From positions 16,556,501 to 16,620,500 of the forward strand of contig NC_135247.1 of the NCBI RefSeq assembly GCF_947623445.1: a stretch of DNA of 64,000 bases, in the 5' to 3' direction. The position numbers and the translations under genes were made by a program. This document shows, piece by piece, positions 29,301-42,000 of the stretch (positions are counted from its first letter, which is position 1; the number at the start of each line of letters is the position of its first letter). Below the pieces are notes generated by a model. It was not told the DNA's origin. It saw only the letters and a program-made list of their open reading frames with translations, and searched no databases. This DNA comes from Clavelina lepadiformis (lineage: Eukaryota; Chordata; Ascidiacea; Aplousobranchia; Clavelinidae).

Positions 29301-30230
29301 CCAATCATCTGCAAGACTTTGTTTATGGAGACATAAGTACTGATAAAGTTTATTATAATTATATTTATATATATACAGTGACAGTTCCTAAACTGCAAGT
29401 TTAGTGAATCAACTAAATCGCTAATTGAGTTATCCAAAGTTGGAAAAATTGGCAACAAGTGATCGTGAAAACATGACTGGGATATAATACAAAGCATTTC
29501 AATTGAAGTGTGTTTTTATTAATTCCTTTTGAAGTGTAGTTTTCAAGTGTAATAACCTGTCTGTAGTCCTCCTACTGATCTATATGCTTGTATGCCTCCT
29601 ATAGAAATATACGCTTTAACTGTTAATATTACACTTGTTTCTACTGTGAAATGTAACTTTGTACTTATTTAACTGTATACATGGCCATGATTTCAACTCC
29701 GGTTCTTAAATGTTATAAATTGGAGTAAGCAAGATAGGTGAAGAAGCATTATATAGATTATACAACCCAAAACTAATGGTTGACGTTTTTTAACTTATAA
29801 AATAGCAATATGTTAATGAAGCAAATTACCAGTGGTGTTTAGGGTACTATAAATAAATGATTTTTTTCACTAACTATGAACTGGAGACTATGAAAACACT
29901 TCATGTAAACCAAAATAACAAGGGTAAAAAAATGCTGAATTATAGTGAGTTGTTTACATGCATTTTAATTTATTGTTTCACTTTTGTTTAGTGATTACTT
30001 ACTTTGTTACTTTATGTATCACTTTTTAATTTTGTTACAAATGATTTGCTGGAATTAGTAAAGATGCTTCAAGTTACACAAAACTTTGAATTAAGTGAAC
30101 TCAGGCTAACAAGATTTCACTGTATATAAATAAATTATATATACTGTATATATTTATATATTATTTATAACTACCTTAGTTTCCTATGACCATTCCTACT
30201 CTGCCTTCGATTGGTTCCGTTAAGAGACAT
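14386..30230 (-). CDS. AKNA: AKNA orthologue, centrosomal microtubule-organising protein (about 32 exons)
   Basis: Start ATG at 30230 (MSLNGTNRRQSRNGHRKL), stop TAA at 14388-14386, about 1,550 residues by summing exons (human AKNA about 1,440). Diagnostic blocks in order: LKSKLKEEAKTRKRDEEFV (22122-22261), YAEAENTIDHLRVGAK (20935-21009), INLYATMPRPNPED (20734-20832), a helical stretch with LKESDLSPGERQQAMETIEE and NQPFDPGRVMEADIF (19943-20176), RLGQRVRNLREHI (19359-19533), DSGFVGSESSRQS (17904-18111), IRGEISRLRDEIKAS (16907-17120), a C-x-C region with KKCTCSDEQF (about 15806-16042), a Pro-rich GYWTYVAPPVHVTP region (14828-15419) and a C-terminal LNDSIERAERSAERLRAQSR helix (14387-14594). Each has a counterpart in the same order in vertebrate AKNA. 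AKNA acts at mother-centriole subdistal appendages and promotes microtubule nucleation; the AT-hook label is historical. The N-terminal exons (27785-30230) are acidic, Ser-rich and weakly conserved. Confidence 0.92.
18607..18630. repeat. ATT trinucleotide microsatellite
   Basis: A short pure run of the ATT unit (about eight copies) in an AKNA intron. Confidence 0.9.
20833..20934 (-). other. GC-AG intron in AKNA
   Basis: The exon coding LRVGAK ends AAG followed by GCAAGT, the classical GC-type donor, and the next exon opens after ACACAG with INLYATMP. Using GC keeps the frame and gives GAK-INLY, matching vertebrate GAK-VNL. The nearby GT alternative (GCAA|GTAAAC) shifts the frame and soon meets a stop. 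Confidence 0.85.
24740..24865. repeat. Left terminal inverted repeat of the transposon
   Basis: Starts CACTGGTCAAC, followed by a T-rich block ending GTTGCAG, then GCTGAATCCGAATCTGG (24803-24819) and TCTATCACATCACG. Each block has an inverted counterpart at the other end, with small gaps. Confidence 0.8.
25080..26758 (-). pseudogene. Transposase-like protein of the intronic transposon
   Basis: Coding region of the element, interrupted at a few places, about 540 residues in all. The N-terminal part (26111-26758, 215 residues, start ATG at 26758) has paired cysteines of a zinc-binding fold: FCYICG, then HKVCRSCVESLRSW, then DDCYFCRVSVKGYN. A catalytic-looking core follows at 25487-26047: EWRLFIDSSKRSLKCVLLHN, then CVDIKMMNFLLEQQGG, then YPCFLCYWDSRA, then LPLHIKLGAMKQYVKALG. 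The last part (25080-25436) holds ENYRDLVKEMLSSM and a tail resembling ERYQGRW. I recognise this as a protein repeated many times in arthropod, cnidarian and other invertebrate genomes, usually left as uncharacterised. The D-rich core with C-x2-C after the second Asp is compatible with an RNase H-fold transposase. That function is inference. Confidence 0.75.
26893..26960. repeat. 9-bp minisatellite inside the transposon
   Basis: About seven and a half tandem units of AGCAnGATA/AGCAnATTA type (AGCACGATA, AGCATGATA, AGCAGATTA). It lies between the transposase start and the right terminus. A short TTTCAAGTT-type tandem precedes it (26862-26888). Confidence 0.88.
27455..27590. repeat. Right terminal inverted repeat of the transposon
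   Basis: Ends GTAGACCAGTG, the inverse of CACTGGTCTAC. The inverted subterminal blocks lie at about 27477-27518 (CGTGATAGAG and GGATTCAGC). TTA follows immediately. Confidence 0.8.
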
Positions 30231-32520
30231 TTTAGCACAATCAAACGCAATTTATAATTTATACACAAAAAAATTCACATGATCTTTGTTTAGTTGTCTG
30301 CAAACACATCAATATTATATATATGTCATAATTTAAAGAAGTTACCAGCAAACAAAATCTTGCATAAATGTTAAGTTTAATGCATGGCTTCAAACAAAGC
30401 AAAAAAGCTTTGCTGCTCTCACAGAAAATATTTCCAGAAATGCAGACAATTCAGAATATTCTGATCAAAAACTGTCTTCTAATGTCTCGTGAATGTTGCC
30501 TAACATCAAAATACTGCAAAATAAAAAACAATTCCAATACATAATCCGATTCTCATGATATTGTGTAACAATATATTTCCAGAATCCACTTAAAGGCTCC
30601 AGGTCTCACACATTTATAATCATACAGCCATGACTAAAAACCTCCTTTGCAGCTAACGTCTTGATGTATAGTAACTTACAGGTCACTGGTCTATTATTGA
30701 AAGGTCAAATAATAACACCGAAGACAAAAGAAAACCAAACGAAGGGGCAAGTTACATTCTGTGTAGACATGAGATATCAAACCGACACTAATTAGTCAAT
30801 AACATTCCTGGAAGAACAATGGATAGGACGAACAGATTTCTTGTTGGTGGAACGTGTAAAATGCCTATCATTAAACAATGATCTAACATATAAGTTGCCA
30901 TCAATAATCAGAAAGAAAATGTGACTGGGTATTATATATATTTAATAATTAATCACTTCATTGTCATAACAGCAAAACAAGTTATTCATAATTCATATAC
31001 TGCTATATAAACTTGTACTGTATTTATCTAGAGGAAAAACTTTTTTTAACACAGCATTGAATATATACATATATATACTTGTATATATGCCGGTGTATTT
31101 CCATGAGCGCTATGACAATCTTGATAAAATTTATTCAAATAGTTATTTCCACAAGGATAAATTTACAGACTACAGTAATATAATACTTGTGTTCATAGCT
31201 CATTATTTCAAATTTCAGCAGAAATAAGACAACTTAACAAAATTAGCTGGGTAAAATAAAACAGCTTTATAATTGTGATTTCAAAATCAGTTTCTTGCAT
31301 AAAAACTAGTACAGGGTCCTATATTAAAAGTTAATAGTATGGACATAAAGAAAATGCCCAAAACATAGGATTTAAACTTTTTGTTTGACAATTCCTTAAC
31401 TAAATATAAAAGAAAAATGTAAATATTGTATGAGTAAATAAAACTTTATTGTTATCTTGGTAACCACGGATATTGTGGTTTAAGAATAAAACTGTCGCAC
31501 TTTCACGCATCACTGGACCATATACTAAACCCACAGATACACAAGATCTAAGACTTAATAATCGTGAAAAGGTCTTGTGAACACGTAGCATTTAATTTTT
31601 ATTACAAGTGCAGTTAGTTAAATATGCAAAAGACATGTTTTATAAACTTAAAACTTTCTAACTACGTAGCAAAAAGTTTTGTTGCATACCATTAACAAGA
31701 TGAGATATAAATACATTCACAGTCAAGTTTTGTTTCAACTCTGCCTACATATCTATCCCCACTTCCTTTTAAATATAGTTCAAGCACTTACTATTCATGT
31801 ACGCACAAAACATATAAATACACCTTAGGAGATAGCTTTCAATGGGAACAATAGAAACCACTAGGAATGTAATACTTAGGCGTCATATCGAGACGCATTT
31901 CAACAAAAGTCTTGATTTCCTGATAAATCCTTTGTATGAGAGTGTTTTAGAAATATGTTAAAGTTCAATAATATAGTATCCAACGATATCATATAAAAAT
32001 ATGTTGAAAACTTGTGGGTAGGTGGTAGTTAAAACTGTAACATAGAAACACTTAATACAAAACACAAAAGAATATTTTAGAAATTTAAGACGTAGGGCCA
32101 TGCCATTTTTTCGTTTTCAACCACTCATTAGTCATTAGTCTTTCATCTAGGGCTCGCGAGAGCTTTCGATGTACCATAGAAAACATTTCACTAAAATTTA
32201 TTCATAATTATAATTTTATATTTCATGAGAGAACCATTTATAACAGGACCCCCTGGAAACATTATAGCCTACTTTTTCAATGTGATTATGACCGTTACAA
32301 CTGTTTTATGCAGGAATCCTGTTCTTGATATTTCTGAGGTTAGGGTTATATTTGGTTCTAAAAATACAGTGCAGGCTACTTAAAATTTTTACAAAGAGAG
32401 GTTAAACGTCACTATGGTGAAAAAACGAACCTATTCAGCTTTTATTTTGCTATTGTGAATGCACAACAGCATTACATATGTTTAGCTGGAAATTTTGGAA
32501 GGGGATCGTTTGATTATATT

Positions 32521-32565
32521 GGGTTGCAAAATGGGTCGCTGTATGAAAAAGGTTGAAAACCACTG
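32521..32565. repeat. hAT-like terminal remnant
   Basis: Read on the minus strand, this begins CAGTGGTTTTCAACC followed by TTTTTCATACAGCGACC, a typical hAT (Charlie-like) terminus. No partner end with a matching 8-bp duplication was found upstream, so only one end is supported. Confidence 0.5.
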
Positions 32566-34761
32566 AACTAAAACAATGGTATCAAAAATTCAAAATAAGG
32601 AACTTAACAAGTGTTAAAGAAACTCCACACAAAACTTAATTGTTAATTCAGTCAAGATCCTTTAGTTCAAACACATTAGTATAAAACAAGCAGAATTAAG
32701 CTCATAGTACTTCATATCTAAAACATAAGAATAATAAATGTATAGGTATATACCGTACAAATATCGGCATGGGATCACTACCAGGGTATGTAGAGCACAC
32801 CCTGGCACACAGAATTACTTGATAGCGCACCAAAAAGTTGGACAAAAATGACAACCACAATTGTGACATCTGTATATCATTGCAATTTTTTTTGTTACCA
32901 TATTTTAATTACAGTAAAGAAACTTGCAATTTATCATGTGCTGTTTTAATTTTACCTAGCTTTCTTTGTGACTGTTGTTTGTGAGGAAACAGTGAGCAAT
33001 CATGGCTTATCCAGATATATATCTTGTATTATATCAAAACTATTATGGTTATTTCTTTAAATTCCAAACAGCACCAGGCTATTAAGATGACATCACAGTC
33101 ACTCAATAGTTGTAAAGGAATATGGAGGAATTATGATAATGACTTTACCTTTCACGGTTTCTTTTTTCGCATGTCCAGTTCATGAGCTCTAAGTCAGCAA
33201 CTGAATTTTTTCTTTCTATACAAATAAATGGTGCTAGACGATGGTAGTTTGTACCATTTTTCATAATCACTTGCAACTGCATTAATATTATGCAAATTAG
33301 CAGTTTGCAGTGGGCAATCTGTCATATTTTTTAATAACATAAGGTCATTCATGTGCTTTCTTCTTCTTGTTTCTTCCTTCATGTAATTCCGATCCATATC
33401 ATATATACTTAACGGCATGCTAAACCAAGGTCATGTCCTTTCATAATCAGCATCTTAAAAGTCGTGATCTCGTAAACTTTCTTAGCAGACACCAAAGTCA
33501 AATCTTAAAAAACTCTGGGCCTACTGATCACATATGCTATTACTAACCACCGTTTAATGTGGGTATCGATAAAACGTATGTCATACATAGCTACTTTATA
33601 AAAGGTGAGGTAAATTCTGGTTCTTCAAGAGGGCAACTTTCCGTCGTTCATAGTCAAGACCTATCAACCATTCAACATGGACGTCGTTAACTTTTTAACT
33701 TTATAGTAGAACTATGCCTGAAACTAATTTTGGTTAGTTGTTAGAAGAAATCTTATTGGGCAAACTCAATTGACAGGTCTCCAACAGCCTATGATGAAAC
33801 CAAATGAAAGGGGTTTACATAAACGCCCAAACTATACATGATGCAAAATAAATGTGCGATTGCAACACAGACACATCACATCTCAAATTTGCGTGAAATA
33901 CTGCATTGTGTATTTTCTACATTTTACTTTAAATATTTTGTGACATTTTATAAAGCTTTCATCATAATAGTCTGAATTTTCCAAAATTCAGTGCTTATAT
34001 ATAGCCTGTAAAATTACATATAGCATGTCTAATGTTGCTAAAAATAGGAGCCAAAGACAGAAACCAAGCTGGCTGTACCAGCAGAATTGTAATGATGCTA
34101 GTCAGTGACTCGAGTTTGATTCAAAGTCACATTTTTAATTGTTGTGTCTTGACTTCAGTTTTGGGATAACTTGAAATAGAACTAACCTCAATAACAACAA
34201 AATAACAAATATTATGCTTGCCGAAATACACATTTTGGCATGCTATCATGCACTGAAGCCTCAAATTAAACCGTTCCACTTGGTGACAGACCAGTTAGTG
34301 TTAGCGGCACATACGCTCTCAATATTCTTTTCCATGAAACACTTATTGTGCGTAATTTGCTCTTTATGACTTAGACAGAACTTCTACGTTCTAAGTAATC
34401 AATTTTTAATTGAATTAGTCATACTATATATAATGTCATACAAACTTTCAATACATGGAAATTATCGCCTGTAAGTCATGTTAAAGGTTTTTCCAGTTCT
34501 CATATAGTGGGAAGTGTGGCAGCTGTACGAACAGTATTCATCAATGTGCAATTCGAATCCTTTTGTCTCCATGCCGATGTATAATACATAAACAAAGAAG
34601 ATCTGCTCGTTTGAACGCCACTTTATAATAAATGAACAAAGAATTAAGACTTTGGTGCACATCATCACACAAAAATTTGCAGCTTTGCCAAACAGGATTT
34701 CTCGTCAAACACTGTCGTACACATACTTTCCAGTCAAGCTCAGTTCAAGAATAGTCTAAAG

Positions 34762-34982
34762 CAGGGATGTCCAACCTTTTATTATAGTGGGCCACATTGT
34801 CACTTGAAATAATTCAGTGGGCCGCAGAACCTATTAATTTTCAAGAAAAATTGATGAAATTAACTACGGTACTTTAACAATATCAGTCATCAAAGTATTC
34901 GGAGTGAAAATGACTAGCGGGCCGCACAAAAATCTCAGGCGGTCCGCAATGTGGCCCGCGGGCCGCAGGTTGGACATCCCTG
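34762..34982. mobile_element. Short non-autonomous hAT element (221 bp)
   Basis: Terminal inverted repeats CAGGGATGTCCAACCT and its exact inverse at the other end. An 8-bp target duplication GTCTAAAG flanks both sides. The interior is rich in GGGCCGC-type blocks and codes nothing. The exact duplication points to a fairly recent insertion. Confidence 0.95.
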
Positions 34983-36036
34983 GTCTAAAGATTATGATAC
35001 CATACAGTTATGCTCATTAACATGCAAAATCAATGAAAGATTAAAAGCTTCAGTTAACACCACCGTTCCAAACATTTTGTCTTTTTACGCAAGAGTTTTC
35101 GTTTAAAACTGTCATATTCTTTTCAGTCAGGCCAATGCATGCTGGCTGCTAGGTGACAAATTCGGAAAGAAAACGAACAACTAGCCTATATAAACAGAAG
35201 TGGTCCTCGCATGCCCCTGGCTAGTTACTACCAAAAAGATGTGGCCAGCTCACACATCAAAGATATGAAGGTTGTAAGCAAATGTGCGTTATATGAAGTA
35301 TCAGTAACTTGTAGAAGTAACTTCTCATTTGCGGTACCAATTATAGTTGTAGCGACAAGCGGGGCGCTACTCCTGCAAATGATACTTTTAAATGACCAGA
35401 ACTACTACTGCGGACAAACGGCGTCGATTGTAACCATGGTCTTATTTGTTTACAAAAGTTGACGTGCATTATAGTCAATGTTTACACAAGACTTTGCTCA
35501 ATACGGTAACAAATTCCGTACGTTAGGTTATCGACATGAAGTTTAAATAAATTTTACAGATACTGAAACAGACTAAAAACGCCAACCCCGACTTTTTTGC
35601 TTGCAAAGGAAGTTTTAACAAAGGAAAGCCTGTTACACCATTACTATAACAATAACTATTAACTACATCGGATAATTTTTGCTTGCCAAGCACGTCTCTG
35701 GTGATAATTCACATTAAGCATACAGTTTGTATTCTAAGATAACAGAATAGAGTAAATTTGATAAAAATGATAAGTTATTGATATCATTAAAGTTATAAAA
35801 TTATTTTTTAAAACACTTTAAACTAAATTTATTGGCCAAAATAAGTTTTAAAACAAATTTTGGTTTTCAAGTAGTTTGTTTTTAGCATTCTACGAAACAA
35901 CACACACTTTAAATGACAGTTGGAATCTTGACTGGTCGTCTGTCTGTCTGGCTGTTTACTGTACTTGCGGTTTTTGTGCAGGCTTGACGCTAGCGATATT
36001 CTAGGCTAGGCTAGCGTTAAAGAAAAATTTTTTCCG

Positions 36037-39000
36037 ATGGGTGCAATTAAGCAACAAGGATATTTTTTCCACGTCATTTCGGTTGTACTGCTCTGCTCTG
36101 TTTGGACTTGCAAGACAACTATTTCTCCCAAAGTACAATGTCATCTCGATAATGGGCCAAACGATACGGATATCATATCCTTAAACGAGCACTCAGTAAG
36201 TTGAACTGGACAAGTTATTAATTGGTAAATGATGTAACCATTTTAACCTTACTTTTATCTTTGGTTTGGTGTTATCATGCGGCTTTATTTTGTTACCTTC
36301 TAGTAATGGCATGCCATTTGCCTGACAGGAATGTACTGGCATCATGCACTACGGCAGTTTTCAGCGTGAGATCGTGTGTGCAAAGATTGGCAAACATTGG
36401 CCTGAATGCTTGCACTAAAGCTTAATCTCTGTGTTTATTTATTATTATTTGCTGCTCAAACAACCTGCATTGCCTTATTTATTTTAAATTGGTATGAATA
36501 TAAAAGTTAAACTCTTTTCGAGTTACCCGCCACCATTTTTTTTGGTGAAAAGATTTTTTCAGTCATCTGCATGTAACAATAGAAGTTGTCGACCCACTTT
36601 GATTCTTTTTTAAATTAAATGCGTTTGGAGCATCAGATTGGAAAGATTTCACTCAGGTGAGAAGCTTATGAATTCCTTTACACAATAAAGAAAATATATA
36701 TATTGAAAATATACCTACTTTTTATTTTGCAGCAGTTTAAATCCTACTCACTGGACTTTTGATATGATATGATCTCTAGATACGTAGGCCTACTCAGCGC
36801 AGCATGCGGCTTGCATAAGAGTTGATGTGGTGTTTTCGGTGTATGTGAATACAGTAGAATAATTCAGTTTGTATTTACTTCTTGTTCATTATTTTAAACT
36901 TTGTTTGACATGCAAAACAAAATTAGCCAATGTAGCTCGTCGCATTCTTCGCTGACCTCATATCTAGATGCCATAGGGAACAAGTCCAGTGCGTAGAATT
37001 AAAACCACTGTAAAATATATACTTAGCAAAATATTTTCAATTGTGTAATAATTTTTCTTTATTGTGTAAAGAAATACATTTGCTACTCACATGAACAAAA
37101 TCTTTACAACTGAGTGACCAGAACACTTGTGACTTAAAAAAGAATCAAACTGGGTCAACGATTTCCATTGCTAAATATAGGTGATTAAAGAAATTTTGCC
37201 ACAAAAAAAATAACGGCCAACACTCGGAAAGAGTCTATCGACGTTCAGTGCGAATTGATGAACTGAGTACCGTCTGTACAAGTGCCCCCACTTTCCATTG
37301 TGGTTTATTTGGAGTGTTATGATGACTAATATATTGGCAAATATTACACTAGGCCTATCAAATATCTGTCACACCCTCAAGGTTTGCCTGAATGAGATAC
37401 GTAGTTGTAATCCCTAAGCCCATTTGTCCTGTAATTCCATTTTTGTAGGCTTAATGAATGTTTTGACATGTTTAATAATTAATTATTTATACCTTGTGAT
37501 TTTCATGAAGTCTTTGCTGCAAATTTATGATAATTCAAATTAGTTTATTTTATTTGTGGAACAGAAATTGCCCTTTTCTTAACCTTAAAGCTTCATAGCC
37601 TTGAGATGTAATTGAGACTAGAATTTTTTGACAAGTGTGGAGTAAAATATAAATTTACAACCGTTCAACAGGCGACGCTGAGAAGTTTTTTGAACCAGGT
37701 CTTAGACAAACTTTTATTCTATAATTTTTTGAAATATGAATGTCAGCCAAACTATGAAGTGCTATTCACCGGGTCTATTAATGTTCTGGTTATTCTATCT
37801 TTGAAGCTATGTCATAGCAGTCTGTGCCAACTTTCATTTAGACACTCGAGTGTTTCATAATGGATGGATTAAAACGAATGCCCTTGCAACTGTCATCTTC
37901 AAATGGAGTAGCAAAATCTTTTGCTTATATGGATGTCGTGGTATATAATTCAACTTGGAAGCTGGCACAAAAACTTCCCTGCAACAGGGTAAATGAATGT
38001 CACTGATTTATTTGCAATATTAGCCTTGCTTCATTGTAAGGTAAACAAATAATGAACAAAATGTTAATACTGTATATTGTAAATTGCTTCCTGATTTTTT
38101 TGCTGAACTGCCCATCATTGACAGACAGGATGTACAATGGTGATAAGTGAAGATAACTTTTTCTTGAGAATAACACAATATGATTTGATTCCCAATCCTT
38201 CCACAGTGTACATCCATACATCTTTAAAGTGGTTTATGACTCTAAATATTTATGATCCAACTCTAATAAGTCCTTTACAAAAGAAGCTGGTCATTGTCCA
38301 CCCATCCTCAGGTTTATCATGTAATTTAAAAAATAGAAAGTTGTCAGTTTATGGTACACTTCTCAGACTGGAAAATATTGAATTTCTAAACTTTCTGATA
38401 TATACTTCACTGATATTATAAAACATGCTATATTTTCTGTAATGTTAAATACATGGTATTCTTTGCCTCATTAATATTGACCTGCTCTTTAAAATTTCTT
38501 TGTTTCTAGAACGCATCTCACATCGTGCATGGGGAAAACCTGTAGCATCAACAGAAAGTTTGTCTCAGTATATTGCATCATCAAGATATGATGTCATTTA
38601 TGCAATTTCACATTGCCAAACAGGGAGTTCTTTGATGATTCTTTCAAATAGTGCCAAAACATGTACTGTATAATCATAGCGTATGTTTTATGTGATCATA
38701 TTAAAAATGTAGTAGCCTAAATCTTGGATTCAACCAATTTGAATATTTGCATGGTATAAGCCGAGAGTAATATAATCAACTAACTGTAACACTGAGTATG
38801 ACATTTAAATATGTATACTTCACAATGCACAAGTTTAAATATCTTTGATATAAATTTAAAAAAAGAAATGTTAATGCAGATATCTTTGCCACATGGGATT
38901 CATTTTCGTCAAGTAGAATGCAGATGTATGAGTTAGACTGTACACAAACCGACTTATCTAACTGCAGTAATCTAGCTGTATCAGATGCTGTCATTACCGC

Positions 39001-42000
39001 CAACAAACTTCTGGTTTTGTCATCAGATGGCATGTTAATTTCAGAAGAAATTAATAAAGATTGCCAGAATGTCAATTGTTTACCAGTACGTAAGTCTCAA
39101 GAATTATTCTTGCACTTAACTTTAAAACGATCAATGACGATTTTACTTTTTTAACAAATCTAAATCACAAATGTATTAGAAATTAAACACTGCAACTTTC
39201 TAATGTTGTAGTATTTATTCAGTTAAGTTAATTGGATCGACTGTCAAATTTTGTTGACTGTGCCAAATATCTAGGTTGCCTTTTATTCACTAAACAACAC
39301 ATTCGATGGCTATAACTTGACTTGGAATGGTGCAAAATTGTTTTTTACTCCTTTCTGTTCTCAAATGGACTACATTTTGCCAACATGTGAGACATGACAA
39401 CCGTGAAGTTGTTGTTAAAACAAACTAAAGCTTATTTATTTTAACAAAAGTAAATGGGAGGTATTGTTATAATTTGTAATGCTTCACTTCAGGTAACATG
39501 GCTTTTTTACAAGTGCAATCTGTTTCAGGACAAAAGGTGATTAATAACATTGTGAAAATATATGAACTATCTTCTAATTAGCATATTTAAAAGACATTTG
39601 CAGTGCTTAGAAATTTCAGAAGTAGGGTTTTAAAAGTTAAAAGTTTTACTGCAGCTTGTATTTGGAGCCAAAGAACCCTATAAAAAGTGGACGTATTTGC
39701 CAAAATTGTCGACAAACTCCAGCAATAGTATCACATTAACATATGACCAACAAAGTGCTAGCATCATCGGTATTTTTGTTGACAGTATGGTAACTAATTA
39801 ATATTTTATACCTTTGTAATTGCAAATTCACACTTCATAATAATTACAGTAGTTGAGCTGTATGTATAAATAAAGCATAACCTGTTATGTTAGGACAATA
39901 CAGCCAAGGCTAAAGTTTATCGACTCCCAAGCCTTGATTCTGAACCAGTCTTAGCTTTCCCGCATTATTCATTTACTGAGGAGACCCAGACGAGTTCTAT
40001 TCAGACATTGTTACAATCCAATCATCATTTTTATGTCACAGTGGGGTCATCCCTATGGCTTTCCACTGACGGTGGAAACTTATTTTCAAGGTCAGCTGTT
40101 GGAGCTCAAAAAAACATTTTAGTTTTCCATTTAAATGTCATATCATAATTGTGGCATTTACATTTTGAACTATATTTCACTAAACATCTAGCTTCATTAT
40201 CAAAATTTTGCAATGTGTATTCAGAATTTTTCGCTTTGAGTCAGACGAAATCGCTTTACAATTAATTGGGTATGAGCCGGTGAAATCCTTTGCCCTTCTG
40301 ACCTCAAAGGGTAGGATATATTTTGGCAAATGTGGCATGAGGGGTCTCAAGCTCCTGGCTGAAAATGAGGTATACTATTTATAAGATAGTGAAATAGATA
40401 ACTATCACATATTAAATTCAACGATTTTTCTGGTTTAAACATGATTGCGAGATAACTTCGTGTTGGTATCAATAACGGGTTCTATCAATAAAACTGTTAT
40501 CTAGTTCCAGCTTCAGAAAGATTATTTAATTTTGTAGCCAGTAAGTCACATTCTTGCATTCAACCATCTTGGTCATGTTGTAGTGATTGACTCTAAGCAA
40601 TCATCAAGTCGACTTCAAACTAAAGTGATTCTAATCAAGGATGATGAAACTTGCAGGTTGTATTACAGTTATAATAATAATCCTAAAAAGCACTTTTTTG
40701 ACTTTACTAAGTTTTTATTAGGCCTTCATCGATGTTTGAGTTTAGTGGTTTATTGGCACCTAGACTAACTGTCAGGGTAGGAGTCCTTGAGACACAATGT
40801 CAACTATGAACATGCATACGATGTGAACCATGGTGTATCACACAGTCAGATATGACATGGCCTAAGATTTGTTCTTCGGTGTTACACTGACAGATTGTGC
40901 CACTAATTCCCACTTGCATAAAAATAAGTGAAATCGGCGGAAGTCGGTAAACTGCACCTAATCCATGCTCAGGATTAAAGGTCTGTCGCAGAAAAGGAAA
41001 TGTGTTTGTGACTGGCGCCATGGCCTTGTGGCGGAAAGTGCCACGTTTTGGACATTTTTCTTTTAAGTTTTTGTTTTTCTCCTTAATTTGCGTTCTTGTG
41101 TTGATTACGTTTCTTTGTATATCCTTGCGTTTCCAACTTTGTTGACTACTGAATTCCTTACTTTACATTACGTTTGTCAGTTCGTATAAATATAATTTTT
41201 CATTTGTTGACCGTTCTGCTGAGCACATGCACTGCCGAGATATACTCGCAACGTTCAACCACAATTGGAGTCAGATATAGGCTCCATTATTTTGGGCATC
41301 TTTATCTCTCAACAACACAGATGGCCGCAGCGTAATGCTACCACCTCCCCGCTTTAAGTATGCTAAGTGCTTGTAAGATGCTTGACACCATTTTCGTTTT
41401 GCTGGACTTCATAATTCATTTCTATTAGTATGCCAACTAAGTGGTCATTTGCTTGCTGAAACTCCCCTTCCATTGTTTCCAATTTTGGTATTCCGAGAAC
41501 ATCGTGTTAAGTGGGACTTGGGTTTTGATGTTAAAGAGAAACGGGGCCAGTATTGAATCTTGTTTGACGTCGTGACGTGTTAACTTTTTAGTATGCTAGT
41601 TCGTGATGTGACTTGCAGACAGCTTTGTTTATGATTTTCAGTTATTCAATGGAGTATGGACCAAATTTGAAAAGCATTTATTTTCTACAATTCAAAGAAC
41701 AGCTTAAGTTCATTGTCACAGCACGTCTATTTCCAGGTGCTTTATAAGTGTTTTTCATTGACTATGCTGATTCTGTTTTTTCTTTCTTTGCGGTTTACTT
41801 AATTAACGTTTGATATAATATTAACCCCAGATACCACAGCCCGAGCTTCCAATGAAGGGTTACTCAGCATCAACATTGGCAACCCACGTGGTATTCGGAC
41901 TCGATTTCAGTCAGATAATTCAGATGACCATTCCCACACAATTGAAATCGAACTTACCAGTCAATTTCTCATCCAAGTAATTTGTTACTACAATTTAGTG

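Larger units (their letters stand above)
30231..36036. other. Large intergenic region with transposon relics
   Basis: The 5' flanks of AKNA (-) and CATSPERB (+), 5.8 kb. It holds an hAT-type element (34762-34982), an isolated hAT-like end (32521-32565) and AT-rich dinucleotide patches (for example about 31060-31090). Small frames such as 33194-33418 (-) lack homology or splice support. Confidence 0.55.

Noticed and set aside
33194-33418. 74-residue minus frame with Lys/Arg/Met-rich start
   Set aside because: Isolated, without homology or splice context in a transposon-rich interval.
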